From positions 517,918-581,917 of the forward strand of contig NZ_NQVN01000002.1 in NCBI RefSeq assembly GCF_002770725.1: a stretch of 64,000 nt of DNA, read 5' to 3'. This DNA comes from Pleomorphomonas carboxyditropha (GTDB taxonomy: Bacteria; Pseudomonadota; Alphaproteobacteria; Rhizobiales; Pleomorphomonadaceae). The translations under genes and the position numbers were made by a program. Below the pieces are notes generated by a model. It did not search any database. It had not been told where the DNA came from and was given only the letters and a program-made list of their open reading frames with translations. Positions 8,475 to 17,279 of the stretch are shown in pieces. Numbering within the stretch: position 1 is the first letter of the stretch; each line of letters opens with the position of its first letter.

Positions 8475-9440
8475 ATGCTCGTCGAAGGCAAGTGGACCGC
8501 GGAGTGGAAACCGGTTCAAAAGACCGACGAGAAGGGCGGTTTCGTCCGTCCGGTATCGAGCTTTCGCAACTGGGTGACGCCGGACGGCGCGGCGGGTCCC
8601 ACCGGCGCGGCCGGCTTTGCGGCCGAGGCCGGCCGCTATCACCTCTACATAGCGCTGATCTGTCCCTGGGCGTCGCGCACGCTGATCACCCGCAGGCTGA
8701 AGGGCCTCGAGGACGTCATTTCGCTGTCGATCGTCGAGCCGGCGATGTCGGATGAGGGCTGGCGCTTCGGCGATTATCCCGGTTCGATCCCCGACACGGT
8801 CAACGGCGCCACCTATCTCCATGAGATCTATACGAGGGCCGATCCGCTTTTCACCGGCCGCGCCACGGTGCCGGTGCTGTGGGACAAGCAGCGCGGCACC
8901 ATCGTCAACAATGAATCGGCCGACATCATCAGGATGTTCAACGCCGGCTTCGGCGATCTGGCGAAATCGGATCTCGACCTTTACCCGGCCGATCTTGCGG
9001 CCGAGATCGACGCGCTCAACGACCGCATCTATCCACGCCTCAACAACGGCGTCTACCGGGCCGGCTTTGCCACCACCCAGGTCGCCTACGAGGAGGCGTT
9101 CGCCGACGTGTTCGCCATGCTCGACGAACTGGAGGGCCGGCTCGCCGACGGCCGAACCTTCCTGCACGGCGAGCGCTTCACCGAAACCGACGTCCGCCTG
9201 TTCGTCACGCTGATCCGCTTCGACGCCGCCTATCACGGCCTCTTCAAGTGCAACCTCCGCCGCATCGCCGATTATCCCGGCCTCACCGGCTATCTGAAGC
9301 GCGTCCTCGCCTTTCCGGGCATTCGCGAAACGGTCAGCATCGACCACATCAAGCACGGCTACTATTCGATGAAGGCCCTCAACCCGCAGCGCATCGTGCC
9401 GCTCGGCCCCGATCTCGGCGACCTCGGCCTCTCCGACTGA
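8475..9440 (+). CDS. yqjG: Glutathionyl-hydroquinone reductase (Xi-class GST)
   Basis: 321 residues, the normal size of the YqjG/ECM4/PcpF family. The catalytic motif CPWAS starts at Cys63, after the long N-terminal stretch typical of this class. Conserved blocks include NNESADIIRMFN, a DVRLFVTLIRFD region and the C-terminal IDHIKHGYY. The enzyme reduces glutathionyl-hydroquinones to hydroquinone plus GSSG in the cytoplasm. The frame stays open upstream to 8250, but ATG 8475 follows AGGAG (8463-8467) and matches the family start. Monocistronic, followed by a hairpin at 9481. Confidence 0.92.
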   Translation: MLVEGKWTAEWKPVQKTDEKGGFVRPVSSFRNWVTPDGAAGPTGAAGFAAEAGRYHLYIALICPWASRTLITRRLKGLEDVISLSIVEPAMSDEGWRFGDYPGSIPDTVNGATYLHEIYTRADPLFTGRATVPVLWDKQRGTIVNNESADIIRMFNAGFGDLAKSDLDLYPADLAAEIDALNDRIYPRLNNGVYRAGFATTQVAYEEAFADVFAMLDELEGRLADGRTFLHGERFTETDVRLFVTLIRFDAAYHGLFKCNLRRIADYPGLTGYLKRVLAFPGIRETVSIDHIKHGYYSMKALNPQRIVPLGPDLGDLGLSD

Positions 9441-9480
9441 GCTTTCCAGCTTCCAACGGGCTTTTCCTTTCGGACCGCCG

Positions 9481-9508
9481 GCCCTCGCGAAAGCGAGGGC
9501 CGCTTTGT
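9481..9508 (+). terminator. Terminator-like hairpin after the hydroquinone reductase gene
   Basis: GCCCTCGC-GAAA-GCGAGGGC (9481-9500) is an 8-bp GC stem with a GNRA tetraloop, followed by a short T-containing stretch (CGCTTTGT). Lies between convergent genes ending at 9440 and 9529. Confidence 0.65.
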
Positions 9509-9528
9509 CGGTATGGGTCGGCCTGAGG

Positions 9529-9819
9529 TCACTCCGCCGGCGTCACGCTGTCGATCGCATAGGTGCCTTCCGGCGTCTGGGTGACGGTGAAGGCAATGGT
9601 CTCGCCCGGCTTGAGGGCGTCGAGGTCGATCGACGGCAGTACGGCGAAATCCATGGTCATGCCCGGCCAGCCGAGCGCCTCGATCGGGCCGTGGGTCAGA
9701 TTGACGGTGCGGCCCGCCGCGTCGATGGCGTTGACCTTGCCGGTGGTGCCGGCGTCGCCGGCCAGCGCCGGGGAGGCGAGGGCGACGACGACGGCCGCCA
9801 TGGCGATGAGATTTTTCAT
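9529..9819 (-). CDS. cusF: CusF-like periplasmic copper-binding protein
   Basis: 96 residues: Sec signal peptide (MKNLIAMAAVVVALASPALA) plus one small beta-barrel domain. The Cu(I)/Ag(I) ligands of CusF are all recognisable: H43, W51, M54 and M56 in THGPIEALGWPGMTMDF. CusF is the periplasmic metallochaperone that hands copper or silver to CusB/CusA. Last gene of the efflux operon, 4 bp after the CusA stop, so almost certainly cotranscribed. Confidence 0.92.
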   Translation of the reverse strand: MKNLIAMAAVVVALASPALAGDAGTTGKVNAIDAAGRTVNLTHGPIEALGWPGMTMDFAVLPSIDLDALKPGETIAFTVTQTPEGTYAIDSVTPAE

Positions 9820-9823
9820 GGGA

Positions 9824-12800
9824 TCAGTCCTTCGTGGTGACGGTGTTTGCGGGGAGTGCCGCCGCCGTGGCGGCCGGTGACGCGGCCCGATTGAGGCCGC
9901 GAGCCTTGACCAGCGCGTAGATCGCCGGAATGACGAGGAGCGTGAGAACGGTGGAGGAGACCATGCCGCCGATCATCGGCACGGCGATGCGCTGCATCAC
10001 CTCCGAGCCGGTGCCGTGGCTCCACATGATCGGCAGGAGGCCGGCCATGATGGCCACCACAGTCATCATCTTGGGGCGGACGCGCTCGACCGCGCCCTCC
10101 ATGATGGCGGCGTTGAGATCGTCGCGCGTCAGCGGCCGGTTCTCGGCCGCCCGCTTCGCCTTCATCGCCTCGAACGCATGGTCGAGGTAGATCAGCATGA
10201 CGACGCCGGTCTCGGCGGCGACGCCGGCCAGCGCGATGAAGCCGACGGCGACGGCCACCGACAGGTTGAAGCCGAGCAGGTCCATGTACCAGACGCCGCC
10301 GACCAGCGCGAAGGGCAGCGAGGCCATGACGATCAGCGTCTCGGTGATGCGGCGGAAGTTCATGTAGAGGAGGAGGAAGATCAGGGCGATGGTGACCGGC
10401 ACCACCACCTTCAGCTTCTCCTTGGCCCGCTCCATGTATTCGAACTGGCCGCTCCAGGTGACGTAATAGCCCGGCGGCATCTTCACCTGAGCGTCCACCG
10501 CCGCCCGGGCGTCGGCGACATAGCTGCCGATGTCGCGGTCGCGGATGTCGACGAAGATATAGGCCGAGAGCAATGCGTTCTCGGTACGGATGGTCGCCGG
10601 CCCGCGTGCGAGGCTCACGTCGGCCAACTGGCCGAGCGGGATGGCGCCGCCGCCCTCGGGATGGATCAGCACGTCGCGGGCGATGGCGTCCGGGTCGGAC
10701 CTCAGGTCGCGCGGATAGCGCACGTTGACCGAGAAGCGCTCGCGGCCCTCGACGGTGGTGGTCACCATCTCGCCGCCCAGCGCGGTCAGGATCACCTCCT
10801 GCATGTCGCCGACGGTGAGGCCGTAGCGGGCGAGTTCGTCGCGCCTCGGCTCGATGTCGAGATAGTAGCCGCCGCCGATGCGCTCGGCATAGGCCGAGGT
10901 GGTGCCGGGCACCGTCTTCACCACCGCCTCGACCTCCTTGGCGATCCGCTCCATTTCGCCGAGGTCGCGGCCGAACACCTTGATGCCGATCGGCGTGCGG
11001 ATGCCGGTGGAGAGCATGTCGGTGCGCGCCTTGAGCGGCATGGTCCAGGCGTTGGAGACGCCCGGCAGTTGCAGCGCCCTGTCCATCTCGGCGATCAGGC
11101 CGTCCGTGGTCAGCCCCGGCCGCCATTCCTCCTGCGGTTTGAGGTTGATGACCGTCTCGAACATCTCGGTCGGCGCCGGATCGGTGGCCGTCGCCGCCCG
11201 GCCCGCCTTGCCGTAGACGCTCGCCACCTCGGGAAAGCTCTTGATGATGCGGTCCTGCACCTGGATCAGCTCGGCCGCCTTGGTGATCGAGAGGCCCGGC
11301 AGCGTCGTCGGCATGTAGAGCAGCGTGCCCTCGTTGAGCGCCGGCATGAACTCGCTGCCGAGCCGGCTTGCCGGGATCACCGAGCCGCCGAGGACGACGA
11401 GCGCCAGCACGATGGTCAGCAGCTTCGCCCTCAGCACCAGGTGGATGATCGGCCGGTAGAGCCAGATCAGCGCCCGGTTCACCGGGTTCTTCTGTTCCGG
11501 CAGGATGCGGCCGCGCACGAAGATCAGCATCAGCACCGGCACCAGCGTCACCGACAGGAAGGCGGCGCCGGCCATCGAGAAGGTCTTGGTGAAGGCGAGC
11601 GGCTTGAAGAGCCGCCCTTCCTGGTCCTCCAGCGCGAACACCGGCAGGAAGGAGACGGTGATCACCAGGAGGCTGAAGAACAGCGCCGGCCCGACCTCGA
11701 CGGCCGCGTCGATCAGCGTCTGGACCCGCGACGCGCCGGGCGGCGCGTGCTCCAGCCGCTTGTGGGCGTTCTCGATCATCACGATCGAGGCGTCGACCAT
11801 GGCGCCGACGGCGATGGCGATGCCGCCGAGGCTCATGATGTTGGAGGTCATGCCCATGGCGTTCATGATCATCACCGCGATCATCACGCCGATCGGCAGC
11901 GTGACGATGGCGACCAGCGCCGAGCGCACGTGCAGCAGGAAGACGATGCAGACGAGGGCGACGATGATGCTTTCCTCGATCAGCGTGCCCTTGAGGTTTT
12001 CGACCGCCTTCAGGATCAGTTCGGACCGGTCGTAGACGGCTTCGATCGACACGCCCTCGGGCAGGCCCGAAGAGAGTTCGGCGATCTTTTCCTTGACGTT
12101 GTCGATCACCTGGAGGGCGTTCTCCCCCGACCGCTGCAGCACGATGCCGCTGACCACCTCGCCCTCGCCGTTGAGCTCGGTGAGGCCGCGTCGCTCGTCG
12201 GGGCCGATCTCGACCCGGGCGACGTCGCGGACCAGGACGGGCGTGCCGCCGTCCGACTTCAGCACGACGGTCTCGATGTCGGCCGGCGACTTGAGGTAGC
12301 CGTGGCCGCGCACCACGAACTCGGTTTCGGCCATCTCGACGACGCGGCCGCCGACGTCCTGATTGCTGGCGCGGATCGCCTGGCTGAGCCTGGAGAGCGG
12401 AATGCCGTAGGCCTGCAGCTTCTGCGGATCGACCACCACCTGATATTGCTGGACGAAGCCGCCGACGCTCGCCACTTCCGACACGCCGCCGGCCTTGGTC
12501 AGCTGGTAGCGGAGGAACCAGTCCTGCAGCGTCCGGAGCTCGGCCAGCGTCCGGTTCTTCGCCTTCAGCACATATTGATAGACCCAGCCGACGCCGGTGG
12601 CGTCCGGCCCCAGCGTCGGCGTCACGCCCTCGGGCAGCCGCTTGGCGGCAAAGCTCAGGTATTCGAGCACGCGCGAGCGCGCCCAGTAGATGTCGGTGCC
12701 GTCTTCGAAGATGACGTAGACGAAGGAAACGCCGAACGACGAGAAGCCGCGCACCACCTTGGATTTCGGCACCGACAGCATGGCGGTGGTGAGCGGATAG

Positions 12801-12997
12801 GTCACCTGGTCCTCGACGACCTGCGGCGCCTGGCCGGGATAGTCGGTGTAGAGGATGACCTGGGTGTCGGAGAGGTCGGGCAGGGCGTCGAGCGGAATGC
12901 GCGCCACCGAGTAGACGCCGGCCGCCACGAGCAGCACGGTGCCGATCAGCACGAAGACGACGTTTCGCGCCGACCAGCGGATGAGACTGGCGATCAT
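9824..12997 (-). CDS. cusA: CusA-type heavy-metal efflux RND permease
   Basis: 1057 residues, full length for a heavy-metal efflux RND pump. The start MIASLIRWSARNVVF, the PDLSDTQVIL block, the SIVMIENAHKRLEH region in transmembrane segment 4 and the C-terminal GVVMLIYLDHAF block are characteristic. It exports Cu(I)/Ag(I) with CusB and an outer-membrane channel, driven by protons. The same frame stays open far upstream across the neighbouring genes because of GC bias. ATG 12997, just after the CusB stop, is the family start; there is no fusion. Confidence 0.94.
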   Translation of the reverse strand: MIASLIRWSARNVVFVLIGTVLLVAAGVYSVARIPLDALPDLSDTQVILYTDYPGQAPQVVEDQVTYPLTTAMLSVPKSKVVRGFSSFGVSFVYVIFEDGTDIYWARSRVLEYLSFAAKRLPEGVTPTLGPDATGVGWVYQYVLKAKNRTLAELRTLQDWFLRYQLTKAGGVSEVASVGGFVQQYQVVVDPQKLQAYGIPLSRLSQAIRASNQDVGGRVVEMAETEFVVRGHGYLKSPADIETVVLKSDGGTPVLVRDVARVEIGPDERRGLTELNGEGEVVSGIVLQRSGENALQVIDNVKEKIAELSSGLPEGVSIEAVYDRSELILKAVENLKGTLIEESIIVALVCIVFLLHVRSALVAIVTLPIGVMIAVMIMNAMGMTSNIMSLGGIAIAVGAMVDASIVMIENAHKRLEHAPPGASRVQTLIDAAVEVGPALFFSLLVITVSFLPVFALEDQEGRLFKPLAFTKTFSMAGAAFLSVTLVPVLMLIFVRGRILPEQKNPVNRALIWLYRPIIHLVLRAKLLTIVLALVVLGGSVIPASRLGSEFMPALNEGTLLYMPTTLPGLSITKAAELIQVQDRIIKSFPEVASVYGKAGRAATATDPAPTEMFETVINLKPQEEWRPGLTTDGLIAEMDRALQLPGVSNAWTMPLKARTDMLSTGIRTPIGIKVFGRDLGEMERIAKEVEAVVKTVPGTTSAYAERIGGGYYLDIEPRRDELARYGLTVGDMQEVILTALGGEMVTTTVEGRERFSVNVRYPRDLRSDPDAIARDVLIHPEGGGAIPLGQLADVSLARGPATIRTENALLSAYIFVDIRDRDIGSYVADARAAVDAQVKMPPGYYVTWSGQFEYMERAKEKLKVVVPVTIALIFLLLYMNFRRITETLIVMASLPFALVGGVWYMDLLGFNLSVAVAVGFIALAGVAAETGVVMLIYLDHAFEAMKAKRAAENRPLTRDDLNAAIMEGAVERVRPKMMTVVAIMAGLLPIMWSHGTGSEVMQRIAVPMIGGMVSSTVLTLLVIPAIYALVKARGLNRAASPAATAAALPANTVTTKD

Positions 12998-13002
12998 GGC
13001 GG

Positions 13003-14286
13003 TTACTTCTCCCCGGCGTCGGCGGCAGCCGGCGCGAAGGCGGCGAGCGCCGAGCGCAGGTTGCTTTCGGAATCGATGAGGAAGTTGGCGCGGGTCACCA
13101 CCTTCTCGCCGGCATCGAGGCCGCCGTCGATGCGGATGTAGCCGTCGGCGCGCGGGCCGGTCTGGACCTCGCGCGGCGCGAAGCGCCCGTCGCCGCTCTC
13201 GACCAGCACCACCTTGCGCGTGCCGCTGTCGAGCACCGCCGAGTCCGGCACGGCAAGCGCCGGCAGGCCGGAGGCCGCGGCCAGATGGACGGTGCCGTAG
13301 AGGTTGGGCCGCAGCAGGCCATCCGGGTTGGCAAGCTCGATGCGCACCTTGGCGGTGCGGCTTTCGGCCGCCAGCGTCGGATAGACGAAGTCCACCGTTC
13401 CGGTGAAGCGCCGGTCGGGCATGGAGTTGATGGCCACCTCGGCGGTCTCGCCGACGCGGACGGCCGGAAGGTCCTGCTCGAACACCTCGGCGAGCATCCA
13501 GACCTCGGAAAGATCGGCGATGCGATAGAGCGTCTCGCCCGGCATGAAGCGCATGCCGCGCACCGCCAGCTTCTCCAGCACGATGCCGTCCGCTTCGGCC
13601 CGATAGGGCAGCGTCCGCATCGCTTTCCCCGTCGCCTTCAGGCGGGCGATCTCCTCGTCGGCGATGCCGAGGTTCCTCAGCCGGGCGAGCGCCGCCTCGG
13701 CGAGGCCGGCATCGCCACGGGCGGACAGGTATTCCTCCTGCGCCAGCACGAGCTCGGGGCTGTAGACCTCCATCAGCACGTCGCCGCGCCGGACCGTGGC
13801 GCCGGTGGTGTCGGCGACGAGGCGTTCGATCCACGCCTCGAAGCGTGGCGCCACCTGGTACTCGTTGCGCTCGTCGACGGCGACCGCGCCGACCGCCCTG
13901 ACCGAGCGGGTCATCGCCCTCAGAGCCGCCGGTTCGGTGCGGACGCCGAGGGTCTGGATCTTGTCGGCGCTGACCGTGACGATGCCGGACGTATCCTCGT
14001 CGGCATAGACCGGCACGTAGGCCATGCCCATGGCATCCTTCTTGGGCACCGGCGACGTGTCGGGCAGGCCCATGGGGTTGCGGTAGTAGAGCACGCGGCG
14101 GGCGCCCGGCGCGGGAGCAACCGGTGCCGGTCCGGCGGTGGGTTCGCCGGCGGCGGGCGGCGTCGGCGCGGCGGCGCCGTGTCCCGCATGCCCGGATTGC
14201 GCCAGGGCGTCGATGGCGAACGGCAGGCCGGCGGCGGTGAGGATCGCCACCGCGGCGACGGCGACCAGAAAATGCGATCTCGTCAT
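13003..14286 (-). CDS. cusB: CusB-type efflux RND periplasmic adaptor
   Basis: 427 residues with an N-terminal membrane anchor or signal (residues about 1-30) and a His/Pro/Ala-rich linker. A heavy-metal-binding domain (YYRNPMGLPDTSPVPKKDAMGM, about residues 67-95) precedes the adaptor barrel and lipoyl regions (VRRGDVLMEVYSPEL). It links the CusA trimer to the TolC-like channel. ATG 14286 overlaps the stop of the TolC-family gene by one base (TGATG), indicating translational coupling. Confidence 0.92.
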   Translation of the reverse strand: MTRSHFLVAVAAVAILTAAGLPFAIDALAQSGHAGHGAAAPTPPAAGEPTAGPAPVAPAPGARRVLYYRNPMGLPDTSPVPKKDAMGMAYVPVYADEDTSGIVTVSADKIQTLGVRTEPAALRAMTRSVRAVGAVAVDERNEYQVAPRFEAWIERLVADTTGATVRRGDVLMEVYSPELVLAQEEYLSARGDAGLAEAALARLRNLGIADEEIARLKATGKAMRTLPYRAEADGIVLEKLAVRGMRFMPGETLYRIADLSEVWMLAEVFEQDLPAVRVGETAEVAINSMPDRRFTGTVDFVYPTLAAESRTAKVRIELANPDGLLRPNLYGTVHLAAASGLPALAVPDSAVLDSGTRKVVLVESGDGRFAPREVQTGPRADGYIRIDGGLDAGEKVVTRANFLIDSESNLRSALAAFAPAAADAGEK

Positions 14287-15539
14287 CAGAAATCCTCCCC
14301 GACGATGCGTTCGATCTCGGCGAGCGCGAGCTGTTCCTTGAAGGTGGCCTCGATGCTGTCGACCAGCGCCCGGCGCAGCGCCTGTTCGGCGGCGAGAACG
14401 GTCGGAAAATCGGCCTTGCCGAGCGCATAGGCCTTGGTCGAGGCGTCGAGCGCGATGCGGGCCTGCGGCAGCGTGGTGCCGGCGATCACCTTCCGGCGTG
14501 TTCCGAGCGCCGTGAGGTCGGAGAAGGCGGCGCGGATATCGGCGTCGTTGTCGAGCCTAAGGGCGTCGAGCCTGACGCGCGCCGCCGCCGCCTTGGCGGC
14601 CGCCTCCCGCTGTTCGGCGCGCTTGGCGTTCCATTGCAAGGGCACGGAGAACTCGACCATCACCTCGACACCCTCGAAGCGGTCGTTTTCGCGCATGGCG
14701 CTGGCGCCGAGCTCGACGCCGGGCAGGAAATTGCGCTCGGCGAGGCGCTGTTCGCTGTTGGCGGCCCCCACCTCGGCAAGCCCCATCCGAACGCGCGGCG
14801 AGCCGGCGTTGGCGCGGCCGACCAGCTCCTCCGTGTTGATCGCCCGCAGCGGCGGCATCGCTCGCGGCGACGGGCGGGCGGCGAGCGGCGTGTCGGCGTT
14901 GCGTCCGAGCAGCCGGTTGAGGCGGGCGGCGGCGGCCTTCTTCTCGGCAGAGAGACGGGCGATGTCGGCCCTGAGCGCGCCGGCCTCGCTTTGGACGCCG
15001 GTGACATCGGCCAGCGGCGCGGCATTTTCGGCATAGCGGGCGCGGGCGATGCCGGCCAGGCGATCGAATAGGACGGTCAGCTTCTGCGTCTCGTCGAGCG
15101 CCAGATGCGCCGAGTGATACTCGGCATAGGCGACCTTGACGCGGTAGGCGATCTGGATCTCGACGTCCCTTACCGACGCCGTCGCCTTGCTCGCCTCCCA
15201 TTCGGCGATCTCGCGCTTCAGGGCCGTCTGTCCCCAGAGGGGCAGCATCTGGCGGATCTGGTAGGTCTCCTCGGAAAGCGAGCCGAAGTCGTGGCGCGGG
15301 CTCGTCAGCTCGATCTTGACCTTGGGGTCGTCCCAGGCGCCGGCATAGTCGACGCGCGCCCTCGCGGCGTCGGCGTCGAGCGCCGTGGCGGCGACCTCCG
15401 GATTCATCCGGCGGGCGATCGCCAGGAGATCGGCGAGTTCGGATTTCGGCTCGGCGGCCTGGGCGCCGAAAGCCAGCAGGCCGGCGATCGGCACGGCGAG
15501 CCAAGTCCCGGCGGCGCGGGGCAAAGCAGGTGAAAACAT
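14286..15539 (-). CDS. cusC: TolC-family outer-membrane efflux protein (CusC-like)
   Basis: 417 residues with an N-terminal signal (ALPRAAGTWLAVPIAGLLAFGAQA) and the two long helical repeats of outer-membrane factors (LADLLAIARRMNPEV at the start; LDALRLDNDADIRAAF in the second half). No lipobox Cys is seen, unlike E. coli CusC. Provides the outer-membrane exit for the CusBA pump. Placed ahead of cusB with a one-base overlap. Confidence 0.88.
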   Translation of the reverse strand: MFSPALPRAAGTWLAVPIAGLLAFGAQAAEPKSELADLLAIARRMNPEVAATALDADAARARVDYAGAWDDPKVKIELTSPRHDFGSLSEETYQIRQMLPLWGQTALKREIAEWEASKATASVRDVEIQIAYRVKVAYAEYHSAHLALDETQKLTVLFDRLAGIARARYAENAAPLADVTGVQSEAGALRADIARLSAEKKAAAARLNRLLGRNADTPLAARPSPRAMPPLRAINTEELVGRANAGSPRVRMGLAEVGAANSEQRLAERNFLPGVELGASAMRENDRFEGVEVMVEFSVPLQWNAKRAEQREAAAKAAAARVRLDALRLDNDADIRAAFSDLTALGTRRKVIAGTTLPQARIALDASTKAYALGKADFPTVLAAEQALRRALVDSIEATFKEQLALAEIERIVGEDF

Positions 15540-15746
15540 GGGTCCGGAAACTTTCCGCCGGCATCAAGCGATGACGATGCCGGCCTTGCTGCCCTGCCGG
15601 TCCATCGGCGTGGACGGTGGCGGAGGGCATGGAACGGGGCGTCGCGGTGGCGCGGCGCTACGGTTCGGCAAGGACGTGACAGCCATGAGGGACAACGATC
15701 CGCCGCCGGTCGCGACAGGCGGCAGGGCAGTTGATCGGTGTGGCCG

Positions 15747-16145
15747 TCAGGCGGAAAGGCTGGGTGGGCGAAGCCCCGGGTCGGGATCGAGCCCCGGCAG
15801 GGGCGCCGCCGGGACGATGACGGGCTGTTCGCTCTCCGTCGCGACCGGAGCCGGCAGGAGGCTGACGAACACGCCGCTCGGCAGATCGGCGCAGATGCTG
15901 CCGAGCATGCAGGGCGCGCTACCACCGCCCTGATGATCCGACAGGCTACAGGCCCCGCCGGCGGCCTTGGCGCCATGCGAAGCGTGCTGCATACCGTTCA
16001 TTTCCGGGCCGCAGTCCGCGGCCGAGGTAACGGTCGGAGAGGCGGGCATCGGCGCCATGGCCGACGCCGGCATGACGGCGACGACGAGCATCGCCAGCAC
16101 ATAGAGGCCGACGATCACCAATCGCGCTGTCTTTCCGAAGGCCAT
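15747..16145 (-). CDS. Small secreted Cys/Met/His-containing protein, function unknown
   Basis: 132 residues from ATG 16145. The frame is open upstream, but this Met starts a clean signal or membrane segment (MAFGKTARLVIVGLYVLAMLVV...ASA). The mature part contains MAPMP, CGPEMNGMQHASHG, ACSLSDH and APCMLGSICADLP: several Met, His and Cys residues spaced as in metal-binding or disulfide-bonded periplasmic proteins. A Pro-rich tail follows. It lies upstream of cusCBAF on the same strand, with a 207-bp spacer in which I see no other gene. A copper-related periplasmic role is inference from context; I do not recognise the family. Confidence 0.75.
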   Translation of the reverse strand: MAFGKTARLVIVGLYVLAMLVVAVMPASAMAPMPASPTVTSAADCGPEMNGMQHASHGAKAAGGACSLSDHQGGGSAPCMLGSICADLPSGVFVSLLPAPVATESEQPVIVPAAPLPGLDPDPGLRPPSLSA

Positions 16146-16171
16146 GCTGCCCACCGTTCTGAAACCCCAAT

Positions 16172-16201
16172 TGCCTACCGTCCCGATCAGCTTAGCGTCA
16201 A
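16172..16201 (-). promoter_or_regulatory. Possible sigma-70-type promoter of the cus operon
   Basis: On the minus strand TTGACG (16201-16196) and TAGGCA (16177-16172) are 18 bp apart, 26 bp upstream of ATG 16145. No MerR-type dyad is visible between the boxes, so any copper control here would differ from the copA promoter. Confidence 0.35.
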
Positions 16202-16232
16202 CAAGGGGAATCCCGTAGAGACGGATGATTGA

Positions 16233-16257
16233 GGAACCGGCCTCCGGACGCGACGTT
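16233..16257 (+). promoter_or_regulatory. EcfG (general stress sigma factor) promoter, best match
   Basis: GGAAC (16233-16237), 16 bp, CGTT (16254-16257): an exact match to the alphaproteobacterial EcfG/RpoE2 consensus. A start site near 16264 would give a short leader with Shine-Dalgarno TTGGAGG (16274-16280) and ATG 16285. Confidence 0.75.
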
Positions 16258-16284
16258 CTCACAGGGAGCACTTTTGGAGGCAAC

Positions 16285-17190
16285 ATGCAGTCCAGGGTCG
16301 GCGTTATCCGCATCGGCATATCCGGCTGGACCTACGCGCCATGGCGCGGCCGCTTCTATCCGAAGGGGCTGCGACAGAGCCGGGAGCTTGCCTACGCCGC
16401 CTCGCGGTTTTCCTCGCTGGAGATCAACGGCACCTTCTATGGCTTGCAGAAGCCGCGCGTCTTCGACCGCTGGGCGTCCGAGACGCCGGCCGATTTCATT
16501 TTCGCCGTCAAGGGGCCGCGCTTCATCACCCACGTCAAGCGGCTCAGGGACATCGAGGCGCCGCTCGCCAATTTCTTCGCCTCCGGCCCGTTGCGGCTCG
16601 GCGAAAAGCTGGGCCCGGTTCTCTGGCAATTTCCGCCGAGCTTCCCGTTCGACGTCGAGCGGCTGCGCGACTTCCTGGCGCTGCTGCCGCGCAATACCGA
16701 GGCCGCCGCCGACCTGGCCCGTGAGCATGATGATCACATCAGCCATCCCGACGAGACGCGCCCCGCCAAACAGCCCATCCGCTATGCGCTGGAGATCCGC
16801 CACGCCAGCTTCCGGGATCCGGCCTTCATCGAGCTCTTGCGCGAACAGGACGTCGCCCTGGTCTGCGCCGACACCGTGGAGTGGCCGCGCCTGATGGATG
16901 TGACCTCGGACTTCGTCTATTGCCGCCTGCACGGCTCGCGCGAGCTCTACCGCTCCGGCTATGACGATGCCGAGCGCCACCGGTGGGCGCGGCGCATCGC
17001 CGCCTGGTCGCGGGGCGAACCGATGGACGACGGCAATTTCGTCGGCGCGCGCAAGGCGCCGGACCGGCCGCGCGACGTCTTCCTGTTCTTCGACAATACC
17101 GATGGCTTCCACGCTCCCGACGACGCGCTGGCGATCATGCGCGAGCTGGGCGTCGAGTGGCGCCACGACGCCGACGCGCCGGCCGCCTGA
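16285..17190 (+). CDS. DUF72 domain protein
   Basis: 301 residues, a TIM-barrel-like DUF72 protein (YecE family). Typical blocks are IGISGWTYAPWRGRFYP, FSSLEINGTFYG, FIFAVKGPRFITH and FCY/FDNTDGFHAP-type ends. The biochemical function of the family is unknown. ATG 16285 follows a strong GGAGG, and the upstream EcfG-type promoter suggests stress induction. It is followed by the UdgX gene on the same strand after 89 bp. Confidence 0.92.
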   Translation: MQSRVGVIRIGISGWTYAPWRGRFYPKGLRQSRELAYAASRFSSLEINGTFYGLQKPRVFDRWASETPADFIFAVKGPRFITHVKRLRDIEAPLANFFASGPLRLGEKLGPVLWQFPPSFPFDVERLRDFLALLPRNTEAAADLAREHDDHISHPDETRPAKQPIRYALEIRHASFRDPAFIELLREQDVALVCADTVEWPRLMDVTSDFVYCRLHGSRELYRSGYDDAERHRWARRIAAWSRGEPMDDGNFVGARKAPDRPRDVFLFFDNTDGFHAPDDALAIMRELGVEWRHDADAPAA

Positions 17191-17197
17191 CGGAACG

Positions 17198-17223
17198 GGA
17201 ACCTCCGCCAGCTTCCGGATGTT
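17198..17223 (+). promoter_or_regulatory. Candidate EcfG promoter upstream of the UdgX gene
   Basis: GGAAC (17198-17202) and GTT (17221-17223), TT at N19, within the EcfG/RpoE2 pattern GGAAC-N18/19-TT. It lies 57 bp upstream of ATG 17280. Weaker than the site at 16233. Confidence 0.45.
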
Positions 17224-17279
17224 CATGACGTGGAGCGAACTTGCTCGGCGACGAAGGCCGGCCGCTCCCGAGGCATGCC

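Noticed and set aside
9824..14428. 1534-codon frame suggesting a CusA fusion
   Set aside because: The CusA homology begins at 12997 just after the CusB stop. The upstream extension is the wrong frame of CusB, so there is no fusion.
16172..16201. CueR-type control of the cus operon
   Set aside because: The TTGACG/TAGGCA pair has an 18-bp spacer and no CueR-like dyad, so only a generic promoter is proposed.
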